The notes beneath the pieces were generated by a model. The model saw nothing but the letters and a program-made list of their open reading frames with translations. It was not told where the DNA came from and made no database searches. From NCBI GenBank assembly GCA_964504285.1, contig CAZDDZ010000003.1, positions 38,313 through 102,312 on the forward strand: 64,000 nt of DNA, written 5' to 3'. The translations under genes and the position numbers were made by a program. Source of the DNA: Pseudoflavonifractor sp964504285 (GTDB lineage Bacteria; Bacillota; Clostridia; Oscillospirales; Oscillospiraceae). The first letter of the stretch is position 1, and every line of letters begins with the position of its first letter. Of the stretch, positions 38,463 through 47,515 are shown in pieces.

Positions 38463-41459
38463 TTATCTTACCAGATAGCCGTAATCCTTGCGAACCGCCA
38501 GAATAAGCTGGCGGAGATCCTCGAAGAGACCGCACTTCTCGTCGGTAACGTCGTACTCCTTAACGCTGCCGCCCAGACGTACCGCGCATACGCCGCTGCC
38601 GTCACCCTTCGGCAGCCAGCCGTCGTTCTCGCTGTTCTCAAAGTCCTCGCTGCTCCAGAACAGGGTGAATTTATCCTTGTAGGGGCGGCTGTCATAGGGA
38701 CAGAAAATGGCGCAGTTGCCGCATTCGTTGCACATGCCGTCCACATGGACAATTTGGCGCATCCGCTTGCCGGGCACAGTGACGGTAATGTTGGCACGGT
38801 TGGGGCAGACCTCGGTGCAGGTCTCACAGACGGTAGAGCAGCCCAGGCAGCGCTTGTCGTGGGCGGGATCGCAGTCGGCGCACAGATTTCCGTGCTTGTT
38901 CTTGGGCTTGTCGTAATCGTCCGAAATGTTCTTCTCCACCTCAGAGTCGGGGTCAAACCCGGCAATGGCAACGGCGGCGGCGGTAGCATCGGCAATGGCC
39001 TCTACCACGGTGGCGGGGCCGCGGCGAGCGTCGCCCACCACATACACGCCGGGAAGGTTGGTCTCCATGCTCTCAGCAACCAGCGCCTTACCACGCTTGT
39101 CGAGCTGAATACCGTTGGCGGTAAAGAGGTCGGAATCCACCAACTCGCCCACGGCGGTAATTACGGTGGAGGCGGGAACGTCCACGGTCTTGCCGGTCTC
39201 CATGGGGGAGCGGCGGCCGGACGCGTCGGGAGCGCCCAGCTCCATAACGTTACACTTCAAAATGCCGTCCTTCACGCCCACAGGGGCCAGAAGCTCCAGG
39301 AACTCCACACCGTCCTCCAGAGCAAGGGCAAGTTCCTCCTCGTCGGCGGGCATATAACGCTTGGTGCGGCGATAGACCAGACGAACATTTGCCGCGCCCA
39401 TGCGCTTGGCAACCCGAGCGGCGTCCATGGCGGTGTTGCCGCCGCCGATAATGACCACATCATTGCCAAGATTCAGTTCGGCGGGGGCGGATTTCGCCGT
39501 TTCCAGGAATGCAATGACGTTCATAGCCTGGCCGTACTCCAGCCGAGCGTCCCCCGGCATCCACGCACCGGTGGCAAAAATCACATGGGTATAGCCCTGT
39601 GCCTTCAGCTCGGCAGCAGACTGAACCTCGGTTCCGGTCTGGAACCTTGCGCCCATGGCCTTGGCAAGGGCAATATCGCTGTCAATGGCGTCTGCCGGAA
39701 TGCGGAACTCGGGAATGACGTGGCGTACAATGCCGCCCAGCGTGTCCTTTCGCTCCAAAACGGTGACGCTTATCCCTTCACGAGCCAGGAAGAAGGCAGC
39801 CGCGATACCGGCGGGACCGCCGCCCACAATGGCCACCTTCTTGCCCTCCACGCCGGGCTTAGCCTTCAGCTTGGGCAGCAGGGTCTTGTAGGCTTGGGTG
39901 GCGCACTCCAGCTTGACGTTACGGATGTGTACCGAATCCTCGTAGTAATTGCGCATACACTTATCCCCGCAGTGGTGGGGGCAGATGGTGCCCGTAATAA
40001 AGGGAAGGGCGTTGCGGCGGAGAATAATCTCCAGCGCTTCCTCATAATTGCCCTGGCCGGCCCGCATGAGATAGGCGGGAATATCCTGCTCGATGGGGCA
40101 GCCGGAGCGGCAGGGAGAATCAAAGCAGTCGATCAGGGGTACCTGGCGACCGTTTTTACGGTTGGGCAGGGGCTTGATGGGCTTTTGATAGTGGGCCTCG
40201 GTGGAAACGCTGGCGGCAAGTGCCGCTACCTTGGCAACGTCTACCCCGGCGAAAGCGCCTGTGCCCTTGCCCATGAGCAGCTCGCCAATCTGGCTAAAGC
40301 GCTCATAGCCGCCGGGCTTCAAAACGGTGGTGGCCATGGTAATGGGCCAGATGCCGGCAGAGAACAGGCTTTCAATGTTACTAAAGTCCGCGCCGCCCGA
40401 GTAAGAAATACGCAGCTTGCCGTCAAACTCCTTGGAGATAATAGCGGCAAGGGAGATGGTCAGGGGGTAGAGGGAGCGGCCAGACATGTACATCTCCTGG
40501 GAGGGCAGTTCGCCTGCGGCCACGTCCACAGGGAAGGTGTTGGTCAGCTTCACGCCGAACTCCAGACCCTTAGCTTTCGTCAGGTCGATGAGGCGGCGGA
40601 ACATGGGGAACGCATCTTCCTTCTGGAGGTCCTCCTTAAAGTGGTGGTCGTCAAACTGAATATAGTCGTACCCCAGACCGTCCAAGGTTTTGCGGGCAAA
40701 CTCGTAGCCCAGCAGAGTGGGGTTGCACTTGACGTAGGTGTTCAGGCCCTTCTCCTCAATGAGGTAGGTGGCAATGCGCTCAATCTCGTCGGGAGGACAG
40801 CCGTGGAGCGTGGACTCGGTAATGGAGGCGGACACCTTGGGGGAAATGCCCCGAATGTAATCGGCATCTAAGTTTTGGAAGGCGGATGCGTTGGCGACGG
40901 CCCAGTTCATGCACTCGTTCCAGACCTCGCTACCTTCGGCGTTTTTCATACCCTCGATGTACTTGTCGATTTTCTCACTCTTAATACCGGCCAGGTCATA
41001 GCCCACCGACATGTTGAATACGAAGCTGTCCGGGTCGCCCAGGCCATATTCCTTGGCAATCAGCTTACAGGCAAACCATGCCTTAACATACTCGGCAAAG
41101 GCCTCCGGTACAGTCAGCTCGGTAGACCACTCGCAGTTGTAGCACTCGTCACCTGCGGTAATGCAGGGCTTGGGCACACACTTGGAGAGCTCCTCGCCGT
41201 CCATAATCTGCACGGTTTTGAGCTCGAAGAAGCGGCTGCCTGCGGCGTAGGAGGCAATAATGTTTTGGGCCAGCTGAGTGTGTGGGCCTGCGGCGGGGCC
41301 GAAAGGAGACTCAATGCTCTCCTTGAAAATGGGCAGGGACTTGCCGTCCTGATGCTTCACAATTTTGGAAATGCCAAAGATTGTGCCGTGTCTCTCGTAC
41401 TCGCTCATCACCCAGTTCATTAGCTGGGCAAAGGGAATGGGACGCATAATGTCAGACAT
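38463..41459 (-). CDS. ygfK: Putative selenate reductase subunit YgfK (purine-catabolism oxidoreductase)
   Basis: A 998-residue multidomain flavoprotein of full length. The N-terminal part (about 1-410) is dihydroorotate-dehydrogenase-like (IPFAQLMNWVMSEYERHGTIFGI, GGADFSNIESLFSAGIWPIT). Next comes a Cys-rich GltD-type region (DSPCRSGCPIEQDIPAYL, ICPHHCGDKC). FAD and NAD(P) sites follow (VAIVGGGPAGIAAAFFLAREG and VVIIGGGNTAMDAARVAKRMG). C-terminal ferredoxin clusters are RCLGCSTVCETCTEVCPN and CNECGNCAIFCPY. In E. coli and gut anaerobes ygfK belongs to a purine and urate degradation cluster with ssnA. It is downstream of ssnA here. Confidence 0.95.
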   Translation of the reverse strand: MSDIMRPIPFAQLMNWVMSEYERHGTIFGISKIVKHQDGKSLPIFKESIESPFGPAAGPHTQLAQNIIASYAAGSRFFELKTVQIMDGEELSKCVPKPCITAGDECYNCEWSTELTVPEAFAEYVKAWFACKLIAKEYGLGDPDSFVFNMSVGYDLAGIKSEKIDKYIEGMKNAEGSEVWNECMNWAVANASAFQNLDADYIRGISPKVSASITESTLHGCPPDEIERIATYLIEEKGLNTYVKCNPTLLGYEFARKTLDGLGYDYIQFDDHHFKEDLQKEDAFPMFRRLIDLTKAKGLEFGVKLTNTFPVDVAAGELPSQEMYMSGRSLYPLTISLAAIISKEFDGKLRISYSGGADFSNIESLFSAGIWPITMATTVLKPGGYERFSQIGELLMGKGTGAFAGVDVAKVAALAASVSTEAHYQKPIKPLPNRKNGRQVPLIDCFDSPCRSGCPIEQDIPAYLMRAGQGNYEEALEIILRRNALPFITGTICPHHCGDKCMRNYYEDSVHIRNVKLECATQAYKTLLPKLKAKPGVEGKKVAIVGGGPAGIAAAFFLAREGISVTVLERKDTLGGIVRHVIPEFRIPADAIDSDIALAKAMGARFQTGTEVQSAAELKAQGYTHVIFATGAWMPGDARLEYGQAMNVIAFLETAKSAPAELNLGNDVVIIGGGNTAMDAARVAKRMGAANVRLVYRRTKRYMPADEEELALALEDGVEFLELLAPVGVKDGILKCNVMELGAPDASGRRSPMETGKTVDVPASTVITAVGELVDSDLFTANGIQLDKRGKALVAESMETNLPGVYVVGDARRGPATVVEAIADATAAAVAIAGFDPDSEVEKNISDDYDKPKNKHGNLCADCDPAHDKRCLGCSTVCETCTEVCPNRANITVTVPGKRMRQIVHVDGMCNECGNCAIFCPYDSRPYKDKFTLFWSSEDFENSENDGWLPKGDGSGVCAVRLGGSVKEYDVTDEKCGLFEDLRQLILAVRKDYGYLVR

Positions 41460-41580
41460 AAAAATACCTCCAGTATTTTTTGAAAGAATAAAAACCCTCG
41501 GTTAACAAGGAAGAAAGAATAAAGGGTGATTATCGAAACAGATGCAAAGAGTATGCCGTCGCGGAAACCAAACTTTTCTT

Positions 41581-42921
41581 TTAATAGCTGCAGTGGTTAA
41601 GTTCGCCCCAGAGCTTCTTCGACTGCTCCATGGTCCAGGCATTGATCTTTTCTTCATCAATACCCACGAACTCCCGATCCTTATAGAGCACCTTGCCGTT
41701 AATCACCGTGGTGCGGCAGTTTTTGCCCATCATGCCAAAGAGCATATGTCCGTCGATATTGGCATCGCTGAACGGGGTGAAAGGCTTGTAGTCCATCACA
41801 ATCACGTCGGCGGCGGCACCGGGGGCCAGAATACCCAGGGGCTTCTTAATGTACTTGGCGGCAATTTTGGCATTATTTTTAAAGAGCATATCCATGGCCT
41901 CGCACCAGGCCACATTGGGGTGGCAGGCGTTGTGCCGCTGGATAATGAGAAAAACCTTCAGGCTTTCCAGCATGTCGTGGGTGTATGCGTCGGTGCCCAT
42001 ACCAACGGTAATGCCCTTCTCAAAGAACTTGAGCACCGGGGCGCAGCCCACGGCGTTACCCATATTGCTCTCTGGGTTGTTGACAATCATGGTCTTGGTC
42101 TCGGCCACGATGTCCATCTCGGCGGGATTTAAGTGGATACAGTGGCCAAGCATGGTCTTTTCACCCAAAATGCCGTGGTTAAGGAGACGGTTCACCGAGC
42201 GGGTGCCGTATTTCTGCATGGAGTCGTACACGTCGTTCATGCCCTCGGACACATGGATGTGGAAGCCGGTCAAGCCGTTATTTGCCTCCACCATGCGCTC
42301 GAAGGTCTTGTCGCTGATAGTAAAGAGGGCATGGCCGCCGAACATGGCAGAAATCATGTCGTCATTCTGCGCCGCCGCCCACCTTGCAAAGTCGGCGTTC
42401 TCCTGAATGGACTGGAGGGACTTTTCCTCCCCGTCACGGTCGGAGACCTCGTAGCAGAGGTTGGCGCGGATGCCCAGTTCCTGACACACATCCTTAATGG
42501 CGAACAGGCTGCCGGGGATGTCCCCAAAGCTGGCGTGGTGGTCGAAAATAGTGGTCACGCCGTCCCGGATGCAGTCGAGCACGGTGGCGTAGGCACTGGC
42601 GCGAGTACCGTCCAGAGTCAGGTGGCGGTCAATGTTCCACCACATGCCCTCTAGGATTTCCAAAAAGTTGGTGGGGTTATTGCCGTTAATGGCAAGGCCA
42701 CGGGCCAGACCGGAGTAGATGTGGGTGTGGGCGTTAATGAGGCCGGGCATAATGACCTGACCGTGCGCGTCCACAAACTCGGCCTGAGGGTACTTGGCCT
42801 TGAGGGCGGCGTAGTCGCCCACCTCCTTGATGGCATCGCCGTCGATGACCACCGCGCCGCTCTCCAGATAGGGAAGCTGGGGATCCCGGGTGATAAGTCT
42901 GCCGTTACCGATGAGTAGCAT
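41581..42921 (-). CDS. ssnA: Putative aminohydrolase SsnA
   Basis: A 446-residue amidohydrolase. Metal ligands are in MPGLINAHTHIYSGLARGL, GFHIHVSEGMND, MLGHCIHLNP and GMGTDAYTHDM, matching the HxH, His, His and Asp pattern of the superfamily. The LLIGNGRLITRDPQLPYLESGAVVIDGD start is typical. It should deaminate or open a purine-derived ring. The pairing with ygfK is conserved in purine-fermenting anaerobes. ATG at 42921 has AAGGAGG a few bases upstream on the minus strand. Confidence 0.94.
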   Translation of the reverse strand: MLLIGNGRLITRDPQLPYLESGAVVIDGDAIKEVGDYAALKAKYPQAEFVDAHGQVIMPGLINAHTHIYSGLARGLAINGNNPTNFLEILEGMWWNIDRHLTLDGTRASAYATVLDCIRDGVTTIFDHHASFGDIPGSLFAIKDVCQELGIRANLCYEVSDRDGEEKSLQSIQENADFARWAAAQNDDMISAMFGGHALFTISDKTFERMVEANNGLTGFHIHVSEGMNDVYDSMQKYGTRSVNRLLNHGILGEKTMLGHCIHLNPAEMDIVAETKTMIVNNPESNMGNAVGCAPVLKFFEKGITVGMGTDAYTHDMLESLKVFLIIQRHNACHPNVAWCEAMDMLFKNNAKIAAKYIKKPLGILAPGAAADVIVMDYKPFTPFSDANIDGHMLFGMMGKNCRTTVINGKVLYKDREFVGIDEEKINAWTMEQSKKLWGELNHCSY

Positions 42922-43130
42922 AGTAATTCCTCCTTATAAAATGACAAAAACGCACACAGGCCATATCAAATCAGCCCGTGCGCGCAGCACTCCGTTGCAG
43001 CTACAACTACCATATTTTGTTTATTGTGTACAGATAACTTACTTTTTGCAATCTCATGTTACCACATAAGTAAAAAAATATCAATCCTTTTGTGATGCAT
43101 CTAAAAAATTTTTAGGGCAAACAGTTTTTC

Positions 43131-43158
43131 TTGTATTTATTATTTTTTATGGTACAAT
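43131..43158 (+). promoter_or_regulatory. Promoter of the YheO-like regulator
   Basis: TTGTAT (43131-43136) and TACAAT (43153-43158), 16 bases apart, in an AT-rich stretch divergent from ssnA. Confidence 0.6.
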
Positions 43159-43181
43159 GAAGAAATAAGGAGGTGCCTCCC

Positions 43182-43817
43182 ATGGACGCATCTATGCTAC
43201 AATTTTTATTTCAGCTGGCCAAGGGTCTGGCCAAGCAATTTGGCCCCAACTGCGAGGTAGTGGTTCACGATTTGACCTCCAACGATGAGGACAGCTCTAT
43301 CGTGGCCATTGAAAACGGGCAGGTTACCGGGCGCAAGGCAGGGGACGGCCCCTCCCATGTGGTGCTGGAGGCCCTGCGCAGTGGGCGGGAATCCTTAAAC
43401 GATCACTTCTGCTACCTGACCAAAACCAAGGACGGCAAGATTTTAAAGTCCTCCACCATTTACATAAGGGACGATGACGGGGTAGCCATCGGAGTTTTCG
43501 CCATTAACTATGACATTACGCTTATGCTTGCCATGGAGGAGATGCTCAAGCAGTTTACCCTTACGGAAACCCCGAATGAGGAACCCGAGCGTATTTCCCG
43601 CAACGTTTCCGATCTGTTAGACGAGCTGATTGAGCAGAGTGTGGCCCTGGTAGGGAAGCCTGTGGCGCTCATGAGCAAGGAGGACAAGGTCAAGGCCATT
43701 CAGTTCCTGAGTGATACCGGGGCGTTCCTCATTACCAAATCCGGCGATAAGGTGTGCAAATTTTTTGGTATTTCCAAGTACACCCTTTACAGCTACATTG
43801 ACGAGGCCAAGGAATAA
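43182..43817 (+). CDS. YheO-like PAS/HTH transcriptional regulator
   Basis: A 211-residue protein. The N-terminal PAS-like YheO domain (about 1-115) has FQLAKGLAKQFGPNCEVVVHDL, IVAIENGQVTGR and SSTIYIRDDDGVAIGVFAINYDI. A C-terminal helix-turn-helix (KVKAIQFLSDTGAFLITKSGDKVCKFFGISKYTLYSYIDEAKE) follows. It is divergent from ssnA-ygfK and upstream of a convergent purine permease, so it probably senses a purine-related signal and controls these genes. ATG at 43182 has AAGGAGG eight bases upstream; a GTG at 43173 overlaps that site and is rejected. Confidence 0.88.
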   Translation: MDASMLQFLFQLAKGLAKQFGPNCEVVVHDLTSNDEDSSIVAIENGQVTGRKAGDGPSHVVLEALRSGRESLNDHFCYLTKTKDGKILKSSTIYIRDDDGVAIGVFAINYDITLMLAMEEMLKQFTLTETPNEEPERISRNVSDLLDELIEQSVALVGKPVALMSKEDKVKAIQFLSDTGAFLITKSGDKVCKFFGISKYTLYSYIDEAKE

Positions 43818-43839
43818 AAAGAGAAAAATATCTGATTTT

Positions 43840-43878
43840 AACGGGGGAGCCACGGTCTGTGACCATGGCTCCCCCGTT
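43840..43878 (+). terminator. Intrinsic terminator
   Basis: AACGGGGGAGCCACGGTC pairs with GACCATGGCTCCCCCGTT (one mismatch) around TGT, followed by a T-rich stretch. Confidence 0.8.
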
Positions 43879-43952
43879 AGTTTGTCAAAAGTTTTCACAT
43901 TACACAAATGGGCGGAGCAGAGAAACCTGAAAATATAGGGTTTGCCTTAAAT

Positions 43953-44208
43953 AATGTCTGCTGAACAAAACAAAAACCAAGTCGTAGCAATACTTTCACC
44001 CTGTTTTTGTTTTGTTCAAGTGCAAGGTTTTTTGCTGCGCACGGCAAAAAATCTTGCACTTTGGATTTGCGGCGTGTGCCCGCAAATCCAAACAGACAGT
44101 CATCAATGCATCTGAAGTGGCAAAACAGAACTGTTTTGCCACCATAAAGAGCAGCTTTTGCTCTTTATGCAAATGCGGTTCGCAAACTGCATTTGTTCAG
44201 TGGACATT
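43953..44208. mobile_element. 256-bp element: 17-bp terminal inverted repeats enclosing six hairpins
   Basis: Ends AATGTCTGCTGAACAAA (43953-43969) and TTTGTTCAGTGGACATT (44192-44208) are complementary at 15 of 17 positions. Inside are stems at 43963-43977/44003-44017, 44019-44035/44044-44060, 44060-44072/44080-44092, 44117-44128/44131-44142, 44143-44153/44159-44169 and 44170-44180/44185-44195. There is no open frame. It sits between convergent genes. Confidence 0.75.
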
Positions 44209-44216
44209 AAATAGAA

Positions 44217-45608
44217 TTACTCCTTGGGTGCGTGGGCGCCTTCGGCAATCACTTCATCGGACTCCATCTTAACGGCAACCACTTCCTTGTCGTCCGGGGG
44301 ATCCTTGGGAAGAATGAGGTTAAGCAGAATGGCTACAATAGTGGAAATAACCACAGAGGAACTGCCGAAAATCTGAGTGACCCAGGCGGGGAAGCCGGCC
44401 AAGCAGCCCTGCACGCTGGTGATGCCCACGCCCAACGCCACGGACAGACCCACAACGGTGGAGTTACGCATGGTAAATTTAGCGGAGGTAATCATGCGGA
44501 TACCGGTCATGGTAATGGTGGCGAAAACCGAGATGGTGGCGCCACCGATAACGGCCTGGGGAATGGTGGTGAGCAGGGCGGAAAACTTGGGAATAAAGCC
44601 GGCCACCAGCAGAATCAAAGCGGCTAAGGTAAACACCGCGCGGTTAATGACCTTATTTACGGTGACAATGCCCACGTTCTGGCTGTAAGATGCGGTGGGG
44701 AGTCCTCCGAAGAAGGCACCGAAGATACTGGCAACGCCCTGGCCGATAATGCCGCCAGAGAGCTCACGGTTGGTGGGCATGCGCTCCATGCCGCCCAGAG
44801 TGGTGGAGGAGAGGTCGCCAATGGTCTGCACGGCATTAACGATGTACACAATACCCAGAGAAATGCAGGCGGCGGGAACAAACTCGATTTTAAAGTGCAT
44901 CGGCATGGGTACGGCTACCCAGCCTGCCGCGCCGACGCTTGAGAAGTTTACCATGCCCATGCACAGTGCCACGATATAGCCGGCAATCATGCCGAAGAGA
45001 ATGGAACCCAGCTTCAAAACACCCTTGGTAAAGTTGGTGAGTACAAAAACCACCGCCAGCGTAATACCGGCAACCAGCCAGTTCTGCCAAGCGCCGAAGT
45101 CGGGTCTGCCTGCGCCGCCGGCCATGTACTTAATAGCCGTGGAGTAGAGGGAAAGGCCGATGGTAAAAATGACCGTGCCGGTGACCAGCGGCGGGAAAAG
45201 GACACGGATCTGCTTAACAAAGATGCCAAACAGAATGGCGATACAGCCGCCGATGATCTGCGCGCCCAAAATTGCGCCTAGACCGAAGTCCGCGCCGATG
45301 GCTTGCAGGGTGGGAACATAGGCAAAGCTAATGCCCATAATAACAGGCAAGCCTGAGCCGATGCGCTGGAAGATGGGAAACAGCTGGAGCAGGGTGGCCA
45401 GGGCGGTCAAAATGAGGGAGACCTGAATCAGCAGGGTCTTATCCGCAGGGGAGAGGTTACAAACGCCCGAAATAATGATTGCGGGGGTGATAACACCCAC
45501 TACGGCCGCCACCACGTGCTGGAGACCAAGGGGTACGAGCTGTCCTATAGGGGGAATCCCCTTGTAGGAAAAGACGGAGCCGGGAGCCGTGGTTTGCTTG
45601 TCTGCCAT
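44217..45608 (-). CDS. NCS2 family purine (xanthine/urate) permease
   Basis: A 463-residue transporter with about 14 helices. GLQHVVAAVVGVITPAIIISG carries the QH motif of helix 1, and SYSQNVGIVTVNKVINRAVF is the NAT signature with Gln-Asn. GLGAILGAQIIGG and VVGLSVALGVGITSVQG are conserved helices. The family imports xanthine, urate or uracil with a cation; the xanthine/urate branch is favoured by the ygfK-ssnA context. ATG at 45608 is preceded by GAGGCGA. The extension upstream lacks a ribosome site. No purine riboswitch is visible in its leader. Confidence 0.92.
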   Translation of the reverse strand: MADKQTTAPGSVFSYKGIPPIGQLVPLGLQHVVAAVVGVITPAIIISGVCNLSPADKTLLIQVSLILTALATLLQLFPIFQRIGSGLPVIMGISFAYVPTLQAIGADFGLGAILGAQIIGGCIAILFGIFVKQIRVLFPPLVTGTVIFTIGLSLYSTAIKYMAGGAGRPDFGAWQNWLVAGITLAVVFVLTNFTKGVLKLGSILFGMIAGYIVALCMGMVNFSSVGAAGWVAVPMPMHFKIEFVPAACISLGIVYIVNAVQTIGDLSSTTLGGMERMPTNRELSGGIIGQGVASIFGAFFGGLPTASYSQNVGIVTVNKVINRAVFTLAALILLVAGFIPKFSALLTTIPQAVIGGATISVFATITMTGIRMITSAKFTMRNSTVVGLSVALGVGITSVQGCLAGFPAWVTQIFGSSSVVISTIVAILLNLILPKDPPDDKEVVAVKMESDEVIAEGAHAPKE

Positions 45609-45665
45609 CAAAATCGCCTCACAAAAAATATTTTTTAGAACTAAAACTTTTTCTGCTGTAAACAA

Positions 45666-45694
45666 ACTATACAGGAAAAATACATAAAATGCAA
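45666..45694 (-). promoter_or_regulatory. Promoter of the purine permease
   Basis: On the minus strand TTGCAT (45694-45689) and TATAGT (45671-45666) are 17 bases apart. Confidence 0.65.
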
Positions 45695-45881
45695 GTTAAA
45701 TTTTGGACAAAAAAAGGCGATCCAAAACAGAAACAGGTAAGCATGCACACAGGAATAAGTGAATAATACAAAAAATTGGTCATAATAAATAATTTGTATA
45801 AAAAATCCGGCGCATTGTACAAAATGCCCCTATCAAAATTCAGCGTTACGTCAAAGTTGTAAAAAGGCTCCCAAAAATCAC

Positions 45882-45952
45882 TTGAATTTTTAAGCAAAGA
45901 GGAGTAGGATAGAAACACGGGGAAATGGAAACGTTTCCATGAAACGTTTCCA
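45882..45952 (+). promoter_or_regulatory. Promoter and two tandem LacI-type operators
   Basis: TTGAAT (45882-45887) and TAGGAT (45905-45910), 17 bases apart, are followed by TGGAAACGTTTCCA (45926-45939, perfect palindrome) and TGAAACGTTTCCA (45940-45952). The centre AACGTT and 14-base spacing are typical of LacI-family sites. The LacI gene at 49219 is the likely partner, though CcpA could also bind. Confidence 0.75.
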
Positions 45953-45983
45953 GAAAGCCCGAAACGAATAGGAGGATTTTACA

Positions 45984-47324
45984 ATGAAGAAACGACTGCT
46001 TGCTCTTGCACTTTCCGGCGCGATGATGGTTACCCTGTTGGCCGGCTGCGGCGGCACCGGTGGTTCTGCCACCCCCACTCCCTCCGGATCCCCCGCTCCC
46101 ACTCCCGCCGAGTCCGGCAAGCCCGAGGCTACCGGTGCGGTCTATTATCTAAACTTTAAGCCCGAGCAGGATCAGCAGTGGCAGGAGCTGGCTGCTGCCT
46201 ACACCGCCGAGACCGGCGTACCTGTTAAGGTAGTAACCGCAGCCTCCGGCCAGTATGAGACCACTCTTATGGCCGAGATGGGCAAGTCTGACGCTCCCAC
46301 CCTGTTCCAGGTCAACGGCCCTGTGGGTCTTCAGAACTGGAAAGATTACTGCTACGACCTCTCCGGCTCCAAGCTCTACGGCGAGCTTACCAGTGAGGAT
46401 TTCGCCCTCAAGGACGGCGACAAGGTGGCCGGCATTGCCTACGTCATTGAGTCTTACGGCCTGATTACCAACAAGACCCTGCTCCAGAAGGCCGGGTACA
46501 CCATTGATGACATCAAGAGCTTTGCAGACCTCAAGAAGGTCGCCGAGGACATCACTGCCCGCAGCGGCGAGCTGGGCTTCTCCGCCTTCTCCTCCGCAGG
46601 TATGGATGGGTCCTCCGACTGGCGCTTTAAGACCCACCTGGCAAACCTTCCCCTCTACTTTGAGTACCAGACCGAGGGCATGACCCCCGGCAGCATCAAG
46701 GGCACTTACCTGGAGAACTACAAGAATATCTGGGATTTGTACATCAATAACTCCACCGCCTCCCCCAAGGAACTCTCTGCCAAGACCGGCGATGACTCCC
46801 GCAACGAGTTCCTGGCCGGCAAGGCCGTGTTCTTCCAGAACGGCTCTTGGGAGTATGGCAACCTCACCGGCGAAGGCAAGTTTACCGATGACGATCTGGC
46901 CATGATTCCCATCTATGTGGGCGTGGGCGACGAGGCCGATCAGGGCCTGTGCACCGGCACCGAGAACTACTGGTGCGTCTCCAGCGAGGCTAAGGCCGAG
47001 GACATCCAGGCCACCCTTGATTTCCTCTACTGGTGTGTTACCTCCGCAACCGGAACCAAGGCCATGGGCGAGGACATGGGCTTCGTCATCCCCTTTAAGA
47101 ATGCTGTCGAGTCCCCCAACCTCTTCGTTAAGCAGGATCGCGCCTACACCGAGTCCGGCAAAACACCCGTGTCCTGGAACTTCCCCACCATGCCCTCCGA
47201 GGAGTGGAAAAACGGCGTGGGCAGCGCCCTCACCGCTTACTCTGCCGGCACCGGTGACTGGAACGGCGTCGTCTCCGCCTTTGTGGACGGCTGGGCTGCC
47301 GAGTATGCCATGGTAAACGGCTAA
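45984..47324 (+). CDS. Sugar ABC transporter substrate-binding lipoprotein (maltodextrin-type)
   Basis: A 446-residue family-1 binding protein with a lipoprotein signal (LLALALSGAMMVTLLAGC), a Pro/Thr/Ser linker, then VYYLNFKPEQDQQWQELAAAYTAETGVPVKVVTAASGQYETTL and a C-terminal VGSALTAYSAGTGDWNGVVSAFVDGWAAEY. MalE-like proteins bind oligosaccharides. The operon continues with two MalFG-type permeases, a LacI regulator, malQ and a glucan phosphorylase, so maltodextrin is the probable ligand. There is no dedicated ATPase in the cluster; a shared MsmK-like ATPase is probably used. Confidence 0.92.
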   Translation: MKKRLLALALSGAMMVTLLAGCGGTGGSATPTPSGSPAPTPAESGKPEATGAVYYLNFKPEQDQQWQELAAAYTAETGVPVKVVTAASGQYETTLMAEMGKSDAPTLFQVNGPVGLQNWKDYCYDLSGSKLYGELTSEDFALKDGDKVAGIAYVIESYGLITNKTLLQKAGYTIDDIKSFADLKKVAEDITARSGELGFSAFSSAGMDGSSDWRFKTHLANLPLYFEYQTEGMTPGSIKGTYLENYKNIWDLYINNSTASPKELSAKTGDDSRNEFLAGKAVFFQNGSWEYGNLTGEGKFTDDDLAMIPIYVGVGDEADQGLCTGTENYWCVSSEAKAEDIQATLDFLYWCVTSATGTKAMGEDMGFVIPFKNAVESPNLFVKQDRAYTESGKTPVSWNFPTMPSEEWKNGVGSALTAYSAGTGDWNGVVSAFVDGWAAEYAMVNG

Positions 47325-47453
47325 AAAGAAGCGTTGAGCGCCCCGTAGCGGAGGACGCGGGCGGGCTGCGGCCCGCCAAGGACGACAACGCAGACCTGCA
47401 AAAATTTTGCCAGAGACAAATCCTGATTTCTGGCTGGATGGACCACTAGGGCT

Positions 47454-47482
47454 AAGGGGCGAACCCCATGGTTCGCCCCTTT
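47454..47482 (+). terminator. Intercistronic terminator-like hairpin
   Basis: AAGGGGCGAACC pairs with GGTTCGCCCCTT around CCAT, ending in TTTCC. It lies between the binding-protein gene and the permeases and probably lowers downstream expression. Confidence 0.7.
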
Positions 47483-47515
47483 CCTACTAAATCGTGCTAA
47501 AAAGGGGGAAATGGT

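Noticed and set aside
38433..40871. 812-residue open frame on the plus strand
   Set aside because: It lies antisense to ygfK, which has clear domains. The long frame is a by-product of GC-rich codon use and has no ribosome site or family signal.
41490..41510. Second copy of the 1047 element end (CCCTCGGTTAACAAG)
   Set aside because: The match is short and there is no inverted partner within several hundred bases.
45609..45700. Purine riboswitch before the NCS2 permease
   Set aside because: The leader is short and AT-rich and lacks the conserved purine aptamer loops and stems that I could look for.
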